From: Rubrivivax sp.
GTDB lineage: Bacteria; Pseudomonadota; Gammaproteobacteria; Burkholderiales; Burkholderiaceae_C
Reading direction: 5' to 3'
Assembly: GCA_027490215.1 (NCBI GenBank)
Contig: JAIXYO010000065.1
Coordinates: 62,001 to 126,000, forward strand
DNA length: 64,000 bases
Of this stretch, positions 42,467 through 53,121 are shown piece by piece. Each line of letters begins with the position of its first letter. Position 1 is the first letter of the stretch. The notes beneath the pieces were generated by a model. That model had not been told where the DNA came from, made no database searches, and saw only the letters and a program-made list of their open reading frames with translations. The translations under genes were made by a program, and so were the position numbers.

Positions 42467-44344
42467 ATGTTCTGGCACCGCATCGATCGCTTCCTGGCCC
42501 GCTGGCGACCGCACCGCCGGCCACTGACGCTGCTCATCGACGCCGCGGTGATCGCCCTCTGCTGGAACTTCACCTACCTGTTCCGGCTGGGCTTCGAGCG
42601 CTGGTGGAGCCACCGGCCGGCTTACGACGGATGGGTGCTGCTGGGCGTCGTCGTGACCTACCTGTCGGTGTTCGCCGTGGCCGGTGTGCCCCGAGGCATG
42701 TGGCGCTTCTCGGGCTTCGGCGAGGTCAAGCGACTGACCTGGTGCTGCGGCATCGCGGGTGCGCTGTGTGCCACTGGTGTGTTGATGCTGCAGCTCTACC
42801 AGGTGCCGCGCGCGGTGCTGGCCTTGCACCCCATCGTCTCCCTGATGGGGCTGTGCATGACGCGCATCGCCTACCGCATGCTTTACGAACACGCCCGCGC
42901 GCAAATCACCGGTGCGAACGGCGAGGGCCATGGCGAGGTGCGGCGTGCCATCGTGATGGGGGCCGGCGAGGCCGCGCGGCTGCTGGTCGCCGGGCTGCCT
43001 CAGCAGGGTTGGACGGTGCTCGGCCTGCTCGATGACGATCCCGCCAAGCGCGGCGCGCGCATCTCCGGTGCCCCGGTGCTGGGCCGCTTCGACGAGCTGA
43101 GCGATCCGCGCGTGATCGCCGGTGCTACGCACATCATCACGGCGCTGCCGAGCGCCACGGCCGCCCAGCGGCGCCGTGCGATCGAGCTGGCGGCCGCCAC
43201 GGCGCTGCCGGTGCTGACGGTGCCCTCGGTCAGCGAGTTGCAATCGGGCAGCGCGCGCGTCGAGCGCATCCGTGCCATCGAGCCCGACGACCTGCTGGGG
43301 CGCGAGCCCGTGGTGCTCGACGAGGCTGGCATTGCCGAGCTGGTGTCCGGCAAGACGGTGCTCGTGACCGGCGCGGGTGGTTCGATTGGCAGCGAGCTGT
43401 GCCTTCAGATCGCTCGCTATGGCCCGGCACGGCTGGTGCTGTATGAGCTGAGCGAGTTCGCGCTTTACCAGATCGAGCAGCAGCTGGGCGAGCTGCATCC
43501 CGGTCTGCCGCTGGTGCGCTTGATGGGCGATGTGAAGGATCTGTCCCATCTGCGAGCCACCTTCGCGACGCATCGGCCACAACTGGTGTTTCACGCGGCG
43601 GCGTTCAAGCATGTGCCACTGATGGAAGAGGACAACGCCTGGGCCGCGCTGCAGAACAACACGCTGGGTACGCACCATGCCGCGCTGGCCGCGATGGAGA
43701 GCGGCGCCGAGCGCTTCGTGATGATCAGCACCGACAAGGCGGTCAACCCGACCAATGTGATGGGCGCCAGCAAGCGCGCCGCCGAGCGGGTGCTGTCGCA
43801 CCTGGCCACGCAGGGCTCGGGCACGATGTTCTCGGCGGTGCGTTTCGGCAATGTGCTGGGCTCCAGCGGCAGCGTGATCCCGAAGTTCAAGGAGCAGATT
43901 GCCCGCGGTGGTCCAGTGACGGTCACGCATCCGGACATCACGCGTTACTTCATGACCATTCCCGAGGCCGTGCGGCTGGTGCTGCAGTCGGCGGTGCTGG
44001 CCCGCAGCGGGCAGGTCTATGTGCTGGACATGGGCGAGCCAGTGAAGATCGTCGAGCTGGCGCGCGACCTGATCCGTCTCGCCGGTCATCGTGAGCGCGA
44101 GATCGGCATCGTCTTCAGCGGTTTGCGACCGGGCGAAAAGCTCTACGAGGAACTGCTGGCCGACGACGACCTGACACAGCCCTCAGCCCATCCGCGGCTG
44201 CGCATTGCACGGCTCAATGACGATGCCGCCGAGGGATGGATGCACGAGCTGCTGAACTGGCTCGCCCAGCCGCAGGACGGGCGAACCCCCGTTGATCAGC
44301 GCGCTGCGCTGGCCCGCTTCGTTCCCGAATACCAGCCGCGCTGA
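42467..44344 (+). CDS. CapD/WbpM/PglF-like UDP-HexNAc 4,6-dehydratase
   Basis: A 625-residue membrane-anchored nucleoside-diphosphate-sugar dehydratase. Four N-terminal membrane helices (through about residue 140) precede a first Rossmann region (VMGAGEAARLLVAGLPQ) and the catalytic SDR domain starting at Gly302 (TGAGGSIGSELCLQIA). STDKAVNPTNVMGASKRAAE contains the Met in place of the classical SDR tyrosine, as in WbpM/PglF. It converts UDP-GlcNAc to UDP-4-keto-6-deoxy-GlcNAc. Last plus-strand gene of the cluster, 22 bases from the convergent WecA-like gene. Confidence 0.94.
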   Translation: MFWHRIDRFLARWRPHRRPLTLLIDAAVIALCWNFTYLFRLGFERWWSHRPAYDGWVLLGVVVTYLSVFAVAGVPRGMWRFSGFGEVKRLTWCCGIAGALCATGVLMLQLYQVPRAVLALHPIVSLMGLCMTRIAYRMLYEHARAQITGANGEGHGEVRRAIVMGAGEAARLLVAGLPQQGWTVLGLLDDDPAKRGARISGAPVLGRFDELSDPRVIAGATHIITALPSATAAQRRRAIELAAATALPVLTVPSVSELQSGSARVERIRAIEPDDLLGREPVVLDEAGIAELVSGKTVLVTGAGGSIGSELCLQIARYGPARLVLYELSEFALYQIEQQLGELHPGLPLVRLMGDVKDLSHLRATFATHRPQLVFHAAAFKHVPLMEEDNAWAALQNNTLGTHHAALAAMESGAERFVMISTDKAVNPTNVMGASKRAAERVLSHLATQGSGTMFSAVRFGNVLGSSGSVIPKFKEQIARGGPVTVTHPDITRYFMTIPEAVRLVLQSAVLARSGQVYVLDMGEPVKIVELARDLIRLAGHREREIGIVFSGLRPGEKLYEELLADDDLTQPSAHPRLRIARLNDDAAEGWMHELLNWLAQPQDGRTPVDQRAALARFVPEYQPR

Positions 44345-44366
44345 ACGCCACTTGGGCAGCGCCGGT

Positions 44367-45458
44367 TCAGCGGCGTGGCAACAGCCACTTCGGCACCCTG
44401 AAGCGCACGATGCGCCAGTACAGCACCACATACGAGACCATGAACAGCACCAGAAAACCCGTCAGCACCGCGGTGTCCCGCCACCAGAGCACGGCCGGGA
44501 TCACCGTCAGACTGCAGAGCAGCCAGAGGTAGGGCGAGGTCATTGAATTGCGTGCGGTGAGTCGGTTCGTTGAGGTCTCGCCGATCATCTGCCGCACCAG
44601 ACGGCGGTGGATCAGCGAGTGCATGTGGATGCCGTCAGGCTGAGATGAGGCCACGCCCTTGAGCACCTTGCGCCGGTACATCGAGAACAGCGTCTCGAAG
44701 ATCGGGTAGGCGCACAGCAGCAGCGGAAACAGCGGCGAAACGTCGGCGTTGCGCACGATCAGCAGCACGCCGATTTCCGCGACCATGAATCCGAGCAGGT
44801 AGGCGCCGCCGTCCCCCAGGAAGACCAGGCCGCCGGGGAAGTTCCAGACGAAGAAGCCCAGCACGGCGCCGGCCGCGATCAAGGCGGCGGTCAGCACCAG
44901 ACGGTCCTGCACCTGCAGGCCCACATACGCCAGCGCCATCAACATGATCAGCACGCACATCGACGCCAGGCCGTTGAAGCCGTCAATGATGTTGATCGAG
45001 TTGGACACGCCGGTCACCACCAGCAGAGTCAGCGCGACGGCGAGCGGCTCGAGCTGGATCAGGATGTCAACGCCGGGGATGGCGGTGTGGCGCACGACGG
45101 TCTCCAGCAGCCACACCGCGAGGGCGGCCGAAATGACCGCAGCGATCAGTCGCCACGCCGCCGGCACCTTTTTCGTCATGTCTTCGGCGAAACCAGCCAT
45201 GAACGCTGGCAGCGCAGCTGCCAACAACAACCACAGCGACTCGCTGAGCGCCGGCCGCGTGAACTGTGCCAGCAGTGCGCCGGCGAACATGGCCAGCAGC
45301 ACGCCAACCCCGCCGATGCGCGGGACGGGGCGGGTGTGAAACTTTTGCGGCCCCGAGATCTCCGTGTCGGCCGACAGTCCTCCGTGGCGATCGGCAGAGC
45401 GCAGCACCGCCAGGGTGCTCAGCAGCGACACCGTGAAACTCAGCAGCAAAAAACTCAT
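44367..45458 (-). CDS. WecA/WbcO-like polytopic phosphoglycosyl transferase
   Basis: A 363-residue integral membrane enzyme of the MraY/WecA family with about 11 helices. Conserved loops: FHTRPVPRIGGVGVLLA, SNSINIIDGFNGLASM and FLGDGGAYLLGFMVAEIGV; the cytoplasmic HMHSLIHRRLVR near 270-285 is the His-rich family motif. It transfers HexNAc-1-phosphate to undecaprenyl phosphate. It follows rfbC by 51 bases in the minus-strand operon. Its presence beside a PglC-type initiating enzyme means the locus encodes two different initiating activities. Confidence 0.92.
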   Translation of the reverse strand: MSFLLLSFTVSLLSTLAVLRSADRHGGLSADTEISGPQKFHTRPVPRIGGVGVLLAMFAGALLAQFTRPALSESLWLLLAAALPAFMAGFAEDMTKKVPAAWRLIAAVISAALAVWLLETVVRHTAIPGVDILIQLEPLAVALTLLVVTGVSNSINIIDGFNGLASMCVLIMLMALAYVGLQVQDRLVLTAALIAAGAVLGFFVWNFPGGLVFLGDGGAYLLGFMVAEIGVLLIVRNADVSPLFPLLLCAYPIFETLFSMYRRKVLKGVASSQPDGIHMHSLIHRRLVRQMIGETSTNRLTARNSMTSPYLWLLCSLTVIPAVLWWRDTAVLTGFLVLFMVSYVVLYWRIVRFRVPKWLLPRR

Positions 45459-45509
45459 GCGAGACGTCGAGCGCCCGGTCCCGCTGTGTTCATCAGCGCC
45501 ATCGCTGGC

Positions 45510-46046
45510 TCAACGGCCGAACGGCGGCGCCGCGGCGTCCTTGGCCGACAAGGCGGGCGTGCTCCCATTCAGCGGCCAGGCGATGGACAGCGTGGGGTCG
45601 TCCCAGCGGATCGAGAACTCGGCATCGGGGCGGTAAAAGGCGGTCGTCTTGTAGAGGAAATCGGCGCTGTCGCTGGTCACCAGAAAGCCGTGCGCCAGGC
45701 CTGGCGGGATCCAAAGCTGCCGGTGGTTGGTGCCGCTGAGTTCGACGCCCACCCACTGGCCATAGGTGGGGCTGTCGGCACGCACGTCCACGGCCACATC
45801 GAACACGCTGCCTTGCGTGACGCGCACGAGCTTTCCTTGCGCATGTGGCTCACGCTGCCCGTGCAGGCCGCGCAGCACACCGCAGGCGGAGCGTGAATGG
45901 TTGTCCTGCACGAAGTCGATGTCCTGACCCACCGCCTGATTGAATGCCTGCTGATTGAAGCTTTCGAGGAAGAACCCGCGTTCGTCGCCGAACACCTTGG
46001 GTTCCAGGATCAGCACGCCATCGATGGCTGTCGGAATCACCTTCAT
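45510..46046 (-). CDS. rfbC: dTDP-4-dehydrorhamnose 3,5-epimerase
   Basis: A 178-residue RmlC cupin epimerase, third step of dTDP-L-rhamnose synthesis. [49 protein letters not shown] with the catalytic His, and WIPPGLAHGFLV are family hallmarks. Its ATG overlaps the rfbA stop (TGATG at 46044-46048). Confidence 0.96.
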   Translation of the reverse strand: MKVIPTAIDGVLILEPKVFGDERGFFLESFNQQAFNQAVGQDIDFVQDNHSRSACGVLRGLHGQREPHAQGKLVRVTQGSVFDVAVDVRADSPTYGQWVGVELSGTNHRQLWIPPGLAHGFLVTSDSADFLYKTTAFYRPDAEFSIRWDDPTLSIAWPLNGSTPALSAKDAAAPPFGR

Positions 46047-46936
46047 CAGAACACCTGGTTGTTGACGATCTGCATCAAATACTGGCCGTAGCCGTTCTTC
46101 AGCATCGGACGCGCCAGCGCTTCCAGCTGGGCCGCGTCGATCCAGCCGGAGCGGAATGCGATTTCCTCGGGGCACGCCACTTTGAGGCCCTGCCGTTTTT
46201 CCAGCGTGGCGATGAACTGGCCAGCTTCGAGCAGGCTGTCGTGCGTGCCGGTGTCGAGCCAGGCATAGCCCCGCCCCATGATCTCGACACTCAACTGCCC
46301 CTGCGCCAGGTAGCGTGCGTTGACGTCGGTGATCTCCAGCTCGCCGCGTGAGGAGGGCTTGATGTCCGCAGCGATGTCGCAGACCTGGTGGTCGTAGAAG
46401 TACAGGCCGGTGACCGCATAGTTGCTCTTCGGTGCTTTCGGCTTTTCCTCGATGCTCATTGCACGCTTCTGGGCGTCGAAGGCGACCACGCCATAGCGCT
46501 CCGGATCCTGCACGTGGTAGGCGAATACCGAGGCGCCGGTGATGCGCTCGTCAGCGGCCGACAGCAAGCCCTGCAGATCGTGTCCGTGGTAGATGTTGTC
46601 GCCCAGTACCAGCGCACTCGGCGCGCCGGCGACGAAGTCCCGGCCGAGGATGAAGGCTTGCGCCAGCCCGTCGGGGCTGGGCTGAACGCAATAGCTGATC
46701 TGAATGCCCCAGCGGTTGCCGTCGCCCAGCAAACTCTCGAAACGTGGCGTGTCCTGTGGGGTGCTGATCAGCAGTATGTCGCGGATGCCGGCCAGCATCA
46801 GCGTGCTCAGCGGGTAATAGACCATCGGCTTGTCGTAGACCGGTAGCAACTGCTTGCTGATGGCGAGCGTGGCCGGGTGCAGGCGGGTACCGGAGCCACC
46901 GGCCAGCAGGATGCCTTTTCGGCTGGGGGTGTTCAT
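46046..46936 (-). CDS. rfbA: glucose-1-phosphate thymidylyltransferase
   Basis: A 296-residue RmlA, first step of the dTDP-rhamnose pathway (dTTP + glucose-1-P to dTDP-glucose). The nucleotide-binding loop is [50 protein letters not shown] holds the metal Asp. The frame extends upstream, but ATG 46936 (MNTPSRKG) is the family-like start, 25 bases after rfbD. Confidence 0.96.
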   Translation of the reverse strand: MNTPSRKGILLAGGSGTRLHPATLAISKQLLPVYDKPMVYYPLSTLMLAGIRDILLISTPQDTPRFESLLGDGNRWGIQISYCVQPSPDGLAQAFILGRDFVAGAPSALVLGDNIYHGHDLQGLLSAADERITGASVFAYHVQDPERYGVVAFDAQKRAMSIEEKPKAPKSNYAVTGLYFYDHQVCDIAADIKPSSRGELEITDVNARYLAQGQLSVEIMGRGYAWLDTGTHDSLLEAGQFIATLEKRQGLKVACPEEIAFRSGWIDAAQLEALARPMLKNGYGQYLMQIVNNQVF

Positions 46937-46961
46937 GCGCGAAGGACGTCCAAGGATGAGG

Positions 46962-47852
46962 TCATAGGATTTCCGCCAGCAGCCGATCGACACCGGTCTG
47001 CCACGCCGGCAGGCGCAGACCAAAGCTGTGTTGCAGCTTGCGGGTGTCCAGCCTTGAATTGCGGGGCCGCTGAGCGGGTGTCGGGAATGCGCTGGTCGGG
47101 ACCGCTTCGATCGCGCCGGGTGCCACGCGGACCGGACGGCCCGCAGCCCGCGCGTGCTCGATCACATGCCGTGCGTAGCCATGCCAGCTGGTCTGGCCAC
47201 CAGCGACAGCGTGGTAGGTGCCGCTGAGTTCAGGCTGCCGCGCGAGTTGGCGCAGCGCATGCGCCGAGATGTCAGCCAGCAGGTCGGCGCCCGTCGGCGC
47301 CCCGATCTGATCGTCGATGACCTTCAATGCGTCGCGCTCGGCCGCCAGCTTCAGCATGGTCTTCGCGAAATTGCCGCCGCGAGCAGCGTAGACCCAGCTG
47401 GTGCGCAGAATGAGGTGTTGGCAGCCGCTGCGGCGGATCTCTTCTTCGCCTTCGAGCTTGGTCGCGCCGTACACACTCAGTGGGCCGGTCGCCGCCTCTT
47501 CCACCCAGGGTGCGCTGCCACTGCCGTCGAACACATAGTCGGTGCTGTAGTGCAGCAGCGTGGCGCCAAGGGCCGCCGCTTCGCGGGCCAGCACGCCGGG
47601 GGCGGTCGCGTTGATGGCACGTGCCAGTTCGGGTTCGCCTTCAGCCTTGTCGACGGCGGTGTGCGCCGCGGCATTGACGATCCACTGCGGCGCCACGGCG
47701 CGCACGGTCGACGCCAGCGCTTCGGGGTTGGCAAAGTTGGCGTGCCAATCGGTGCTGTCGGCGTCGAGCGCGACCAGTTCACCCAGCGGTGCCAGCGCAC
47801 GCTGCAGTTCCCAGCCGACCTGCCCACTCTTGCCGAACAACAGGATCTTCAT
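46962..47852 (-). CDS. rfbD: dTDP-4-dehydrorhamnose reductase
   Basis: A 296-residue RmlD of the extended SDR family, final step giving dTDP-L-rhamnose. N-terminal NAD(P)-binding motif [29 protein letters not shown], and catalytic YSTDYVFDG with YGATKLEGE (Tyr-x3-Lys). ATG 47852 overlaps the rfbB stop (ATGA). Confidence 0.96.
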   Translation of the reverse strand: MKILLFGKSGQVGWELQRALAPLGELVALDADSTDWHANFANPEALASTVRAVAPQWIVNAAAHTAVDKAEGEPELARAINATAPGVLAREAAALGATLLHYSTDYVFDGSGSAPWVEEAATGPLSVYGATKLEGEEEIRRSGCQHLILRTSWVYAARGGNFAKTMLKLAAERDALKVIDDQIGAPTGADLLADISAHALRQLARQPELSGTYHAVAGGQTSWHGYARHVIEHARAAGRPVRVAPGAIEAVPTSAFPTPAQRPRNSRLDTRKLQHSFGLRLPAWQTGVDRLLAEIL

Positions 47853-48928
47853 GGCGGGGTGTTGCTGGCGTTGCGCGCTGAGTAATTGGCATCGACCCAT
47901 TCACGGTAGGCGCCGCTTTGCACCCGGGCCACCCAGTCGGTGTTCTCGAGGTACCAGCGCACCGTCTGGCGAATGCCGGTCTCGAAGGTCTCGGCTGGCT
48001 TCCAACCGAGCTCCCGCTCGAGCTTGCGGGCGTCAATGGCGTAACGGCGGTCATGGCCGGGGCGGTCGGTGACGTGGGTGATGAGTCGGCGGTAAGGGCC
48101 GGCCGCATCGGGGCGCATCTCGTCGAGCAGCGCACACACCGTGTGCACGATGTCGATGTTGGGTTGCTCGTTCCAGCCGCCGATGTTGTAGGTCTCACCG
48201 ACCCGGCCGCCTTCCAGCACGACGCGGATCGCAGCGCAGTGGTCCTTCACATACAGCCAGTCGCGCACCTGCCGGCCGTCGCCATAGACCGGCAGCGGCT
48301 TGCCCGCCAGCGCATTGACGATCAGCAGCGGGATCAACTTCTCGGGGAAATGGAAGGGCCCGTAGTTGTTGCTGCAGTTGGTGGTCAGCACCGGCAAGCC
48401 GTAGGTGTGGTGCCAGGCGCGTACCAGGTGATCGCTGGCGGCCTTGCTGGCCGAATACGGGCTGTTCGGCTCGTACAGATTCGTTTCGGTGAACGGTGGG
48501 TCGTTCGGGCCGAGCGAGCCGTAGACCTCGTCAGTGGACACATGATGGAAGCGGAACTGGCTCTTTTCGGCGTCCGGCAGCGTCAGCCAGAAGCCCCGCG
48601 CCGCTTCCAGCAGGCTGAACGTGCCCTGCACATTGGTATGGATGAATGCGCCAGGCCCGTGGATGCTGCGATCGACATGGCTTTCGGCCGCGAAATGCAC
48701 CACCGCACGAGGGCGATGGATGGCAAACAGGCTGTCGAGAAGTGCGCGGTCGGTGATATCACCATGGACGAACACATGGCGCGCGTCGCCGTCCAGCGAG
48801 CGGAGATTCTCGCGGTTGCCCGCGTAGGTCAGTGCATCGAGGTTGAGTACCGGCTCGCTGGAATGACTCAGCCAGTCAAGAACGAAGTTTGCACCGATGA
48901 AACCGGCGCCGCCTGTCACGAGGATCAT
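47849..48928 (-). CDS. rfbB: dTDP-glucose 4,6-dehydratase
   Basis: A 359-residue RmlB, second step of the pathway. [18 protein letters not shown] binds NAD+, [15 protein letters not shown] and [12 protein letters not shown] are diagnostic (Asp-Glu catalytic pair), and [15 protein letters not shown] has the Tyr-x3-Lys. First gene of the minus-strand operon rfbBDAC-wecA-like; a TAGAAT -10-like hexamer on the minus strand at 48986-48991 is a possible promoter element, without a convincing -35. Confidence 0.97.
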   Translation of the reverse strand: MILVTGGAGFIGANFVLDWLSHSSEPVLNLDALTYAGNRENLRSLDGDARHVFVHGDITDRALLDSLFAIHRPRAVVHFAAESHVDRSIHGPGAFIHTNVQGTFSLLEAARGFWLTLPDAEKSQFRFHHVSTDEVYGSLGPNDPPFTETNLYEPNSPYSASKAASDHLVRAWHHTYGLPVLTTNCSNNYGPFHFPEKLIPLLIVNALAGKPLPVYGDGRQVRDWLYVKDHCAAIRVVLEGGRVGETYNIGGWNEQPNIDIVHTVCALLDEMRPDAAGPYRRLITHVTDRPGHDRRYAIDARKLERELGWKPAETFETGIRQTVRWYLENTDWVARVQSGAYREWVDANYSARNASNTPP

Positions 48929-49048
48929 GGGTGCTGGGGCTGAGTCTGGGGGTGCGAATCGGCTGGAGATGCCGAGCTGAGAACCATTCTAGGGGCGACT
49001 TTTGACGAGCTCTCGCTCTTGCCGGGCGCCAGCGGCGATAATCAATCG

Positions 49049-50575
<1,527 letters not shown>

Positions 50576-50619
50576 CCGCCATCGGATGACGGTTGCTGCC
50601 CTGCAGCTGTCGGGCGAGA

Positions 50620-51393
50620 TCAGGCGAGCAAGGAAAACACCGCGGGTATGTCGTTCGGCATCGATGCCGGCCTGGATTTCCAGTCTGCGACTGTATCTGT
50701 CCGGCTCCAGCCCTGGGCGAGTGTCAGGGCACAACTGACAGACAGGCGCGTTCCGCCATTCAGCGCGTCCAGCAAGGCGCCCAGCAGGGCTGTGTTTCTG
50801 TAGGGCGTTTCGATCATCAGCTGCGTCTGCTGTGCCCGGCGAGACATCGATTCCAACTCGCGAATGCGCGCTGCGCGCGCGACGGCATCGACGGGGAGGT
50901 AACCCACAAAAGCAAAGCTTTGGCCATTGAGCCCGCTGGCTGCCAGCGCCAGCATCAGCGAGCTGGGTCCTGACAGCGCCTCGACGCGGAGCTTCATGCC
51001 GTGCGCCGCTTGCACGAGCGCTGCGCCCGGATCGGCTACTGCAGGCAATCCGGCTTCTGAGATCAGCCCGATGTCCTGGCCATCCAATGCGGGCGTCAAC
51101 AGCGCGTTGAGGGATGAACCAGGTGGCTGCAGAGCGCCCTTGTTGGCGCGAGGCAATTCGACGATCCGGATCGCCTGCAGGGGTTGCGAGAGCGGCACGA
51201 CCTCGTTCACGCGCTTCAGGAAAGCACGTGTCGTCTTCGCGTTCTCTGCCACCCAGCAAGGCAGCCGCGCGGCGATGCGTATCACGCCCAGAGGCAGCAC
51301 GTCCTGCAGATCTGGCAAGGCGCCCGCGCCCTGACCAAGAGGCGCCACGCCGAAATCCAGTGTGTTGGGCACCAGGTACAGCGTGCCGTTCAT
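50620..51393 (-). CDS. RsmI-like SAM-dependent (tetrapyrrole methylase fold) methyltransferase
   Basis: A 257-residue protein. It begins GTLYLVPNTLDFGV, has IGLISEAGLPAVADPGAALVQAA (the DAGxPxxSDPG region) and VEALSGPSSLMLALAASGLNGQSFAFVGYLP as in RsmI, the 16S rRNA 2'-O-methyltransferase. However the N-terminus lacks the strict VATPIGNLxD and EDTR signature of RsmI, so it is better called a paralogue of unknown target. Its ATG overlaps the maf stop (ATGA, 51390-51393). Confidence 0.82.
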   Translation of the reverse strand: MNGTLYLVPNTLDFGVAPLGQGAGALPDLQDVLPLGVIRIAARLPCWVAENAKTTRAFLKRVNEVVPLSQPLQAIRIVELPRANKGALQPPGSSLNALLTPALDGQDIGLISEAGLPAVADPGAALVQAAHGMKLRVEALSGPSSLMLALAASGLNGQSFAFVGYLPVDAVARAARIRELESMSRRAQQTQLMIETPYRNTALLGALLDALNGGTRLSVSCALTLAQGWSRTDTVADWKSRPASMPNDIPAVFSLLA

Positions 51394-51992
51394 GAGCCTG
51401 AGCGCCCCAGCGGATCGATCCCTGCCTGACGCAGCAACGCGCAGGTGCGGATCAACGGAAGTCCGATCAGCGCTGTCGGGTCATCCGACTCGACCGCGTC
51501 GAGCAGTGCGATGCCGAGGGTTTCGACCTTCGCACTGCCTGCGCAGTCATAAGGGCGATCGATGCGCAGGTAGTGTTCAATCTCGGTGTCCGACAGATAC
51601 CGGAAGGTCACGCTGACGCGTGCCAGGGCACTCGCTTCGAAGCCGCTGTTGGCACACACCACGGCCACCGCAGTGTGGAAGACCACCTGCCGGCCGCGCA
51701 TTGCACGCAGTTGTTGTACCGCCGCCTCGTGATGGCCTGGCTTGCTCACCGCATCTCCGTCCAGTTCGGCGACCTGGTCCGAGCCAATCACCACTGCCCA
51801 CGGATGCCGCGCTGCCACTGAACGGGCCTTGGCCAGGGCCAGGCGTGCGGCCAGTGATTCCGGCGGCTCCGCCGGTTGCGGTGATTCGTCGACATCTGGC
51901 GCCATCACATCGAACGGCATCTGCAGCCGCCGCAGTAATTCCTGCCGGTACACCGAGGTGGAAGCCAGAATCAGCGGTGCGTGCATGTGCAT
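51390..51992 (-). CDS. maf: Maf/YceF nucleoside triphosphate pyrophosphatase
   Basis: A 200-residue house-cleaning NTPase. LILASTSVYRQELLRRL matches the Maf N-terminal motif (S-x-x-R), VIGSDQVAEL carries the catalytic Asp, and SVTFRYLSDTEIEHYL with AGSAKVETLGIALLD completes the fold. It hydrolyses noncanonical or modified nucleotides such as m7GTP. Two in-frame ATGs (51992 and 51986) are six bases apart; either may be used. Divergent from the yceD gene with a 66-bp gap. Confidence 0.93.
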   Translation of the reverse strand: MHMHAPLILASTSVYRQELLRRLQMPFDVMAPDVDESPQPAEPPESLAARLALAKARSVAARHPWAVVIGSDQVAELDGDAVSKPGHHEAAVQQLRAMRGRQVVFHTAVAVVCANSGFEASALARVSVTFRYLSDTEIEHYLRIDRPYDCAGSAKVETLGIALLDAVESDDPTALIGLPLIRTCALLRQAGIDPLGRSGS

Positions 51993-52058
51993 TTTCGGGA
52001 TTGTCCCATCGGGTCGAGCACTGCCTGTGCTGCCTGCCCCCACCGTACACTCGCTGCC

Positions 52059-52610
52059 ATGACGGTGCGTGTATTCGACCCCCTGTGCGTGGACATGGCT
52101 ACGTTTGCCAAAGAAGCCGTCGAGACGGCGGGGACTTGGCCGCTGGCAGCGCTTGATCGGTTGTGCGGGGAGGCTCACATCGACGCCAAGCCGGCGACCG
52201 GCGAGCAGGTCGAGTGGCAGGCAACCGGTGAATCCCGTGCCTGCCGTGGCAGTGAACCTCAGATCTGGCTGCACTTGGAATGCCGTGCGCGGCTCGGTTT
52301 GGTCTGTCAGCGCTGCCTGCAGCCGGTAGACACGCCGGTGGACGCTCAGCGCAGTTTTCAATTTGTTGCCGATGAAGCACTGGCGGCAGAAATCGACGCT
52401 GACAGCGAAGAGGATGTGCTGGCGCTCAGCCGCACGCTGAACCTTATTGAGCTCATCGAGGACGAACTGCTGCTGGCCCTTCCTCTGGTGCCACGCCATA
52501 CAACATGTCCGCAGCCCTTGAAGCCGCCTGAGAATACCGAGCCCTTCGAGGAGCGTGCCAACCCCTTTGCGGTGCTGGGCGAGCTGAAGCGAAAGTCACT
52601 GCCCAATTGA
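52059..52610 (+). CDS. yceD: YceD (DUF177) protein, 23S rRNA accumulation factor
   Basis: A 183-residue DUF177 protein. ECRARLGLVCQRCLQPVDTPVDAQRSFQFV includes the conserved CQRC pair, followed by an acidic stretch (DADSEEDVLAL) and LIELIEDELLLALPLVPRH with a conserved downstream Cys. YceD is needed for normal 23S rRNA levels and is almost always upstream of rpmF, as here. Confidence 0.92.
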   Translation: MTVRVFDPLCVDMATFAKEAVETAGTWPLAALDRLCGEAHIDAKPATGEQVEWQATGESRACRGSEPQIWLHLECRARLGLVCQRCLQPVDTPVDAQRSFQFVADEALAAEIDADSEEDVLALSRTLNLIELIEDELLLALPLVPRHTTCPQPLKPPENTEPFEERANPFAVLGELKRKSLPN

Positions 52611-52620
52611 TGCATGCTGC

Positions 52621-52629
52621 TGATATACT
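52621..52629 (+). promoter_or_regulatory. extended -10 promoter element before rpmF
   Basis: TGATATACT combines a TATACT hexamer (52624-52629) with the TGn extension, placed just after the yceD stop. No good -35 lies 16-18 bases upstream, which extended -10 promoters tolerate. It would start an rpmF transcript near 52636 with a 120-base leader of unknown structure. Confidence 0.4.
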
Positions 52630-52755
52630 CATGGGCTTTTCGGCAGGTGTTGTCCCCAGGGTTCAATCCGGGCCAACTGGCCGCAGGCTCTGACAAGGGC
52701 CCGTCCCGCAGTGGTTCGCCACCGGGCGCCACCACCAACGTATGCGGAGATTCAC

Positions 52756-52938
52756 ATGGCTGTCCAGCAAAACAAGAAGTCGCCCTCGAAGCGCGGCATG
52801 CACCGTTCCCACTATGCGTTGAATACGCCGGGAACCGCCATCGAGCCGACCACCGGTGAATCGCATCTGCGCCATCACATCAGCCCCAATGGCTTCTACC
52901 GCGGGCGCAAGATCTTCAAGACCAAAGCTGACGCATGA
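52756..52938 (+). CDS. rpmF: 50S ribosomal protein L32
   Basis: A 60-residue L32: [19 protein letters not shown] at the N-terminus and [15 protein letters not shown] near the end. GCGGAGA lies 7 bases before the ATG. The metal-binding cysteines seen in some L32 proteins are absent, so this is the zinc-free form. Followed by a 183-bp spacer without a clear terminator, then plsX. Confidence 0.97.
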   Translation: MAVQQNKKSPSKRGMHRSHYALNTPGTAIEPTTGESHLRHHISPNGFYRGRKIFKTKADA

Positions 52939-53121
52939 GCGTTTGACGCCCAGTCGATCAAAAGCGTTGCGCCGCCGCAGCGCTTGGATCGATGAGCCCC
53001 TGTCACCGATGGCCCGGCCGCTGCACACTTGCAATGCCGGGCTTTTGCATTTCTGTCAGGCCCCTGTGGTCCCCGCGGACCCTCAACCGGTGAGCGTCAC
53101 TGTGATCGCTGTCTCGACAAC

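Noticed and set aside
42242-44089. A 615-codon minus-strand open frame opposite the CapD-like gene
   Set aside because: Antisense shadow of a strongly supported gene; composition is His/Arg/Gln rich with no domain.
49002-49042. TTGACG and GATAAT upstream of rhlE as a promoter pair
   Set aside because: The boxes are 29 bases apart, far outside the 16-18 base window; no better partner for either was found.
52656-52671. A GGGTTCAATCC tRNA T-arm-like motif in the rpmF leader
   Set aside because: The flanking bases do not form a 5-bp T stem, and no acceptor, D or anticodon arm can be placed around it.
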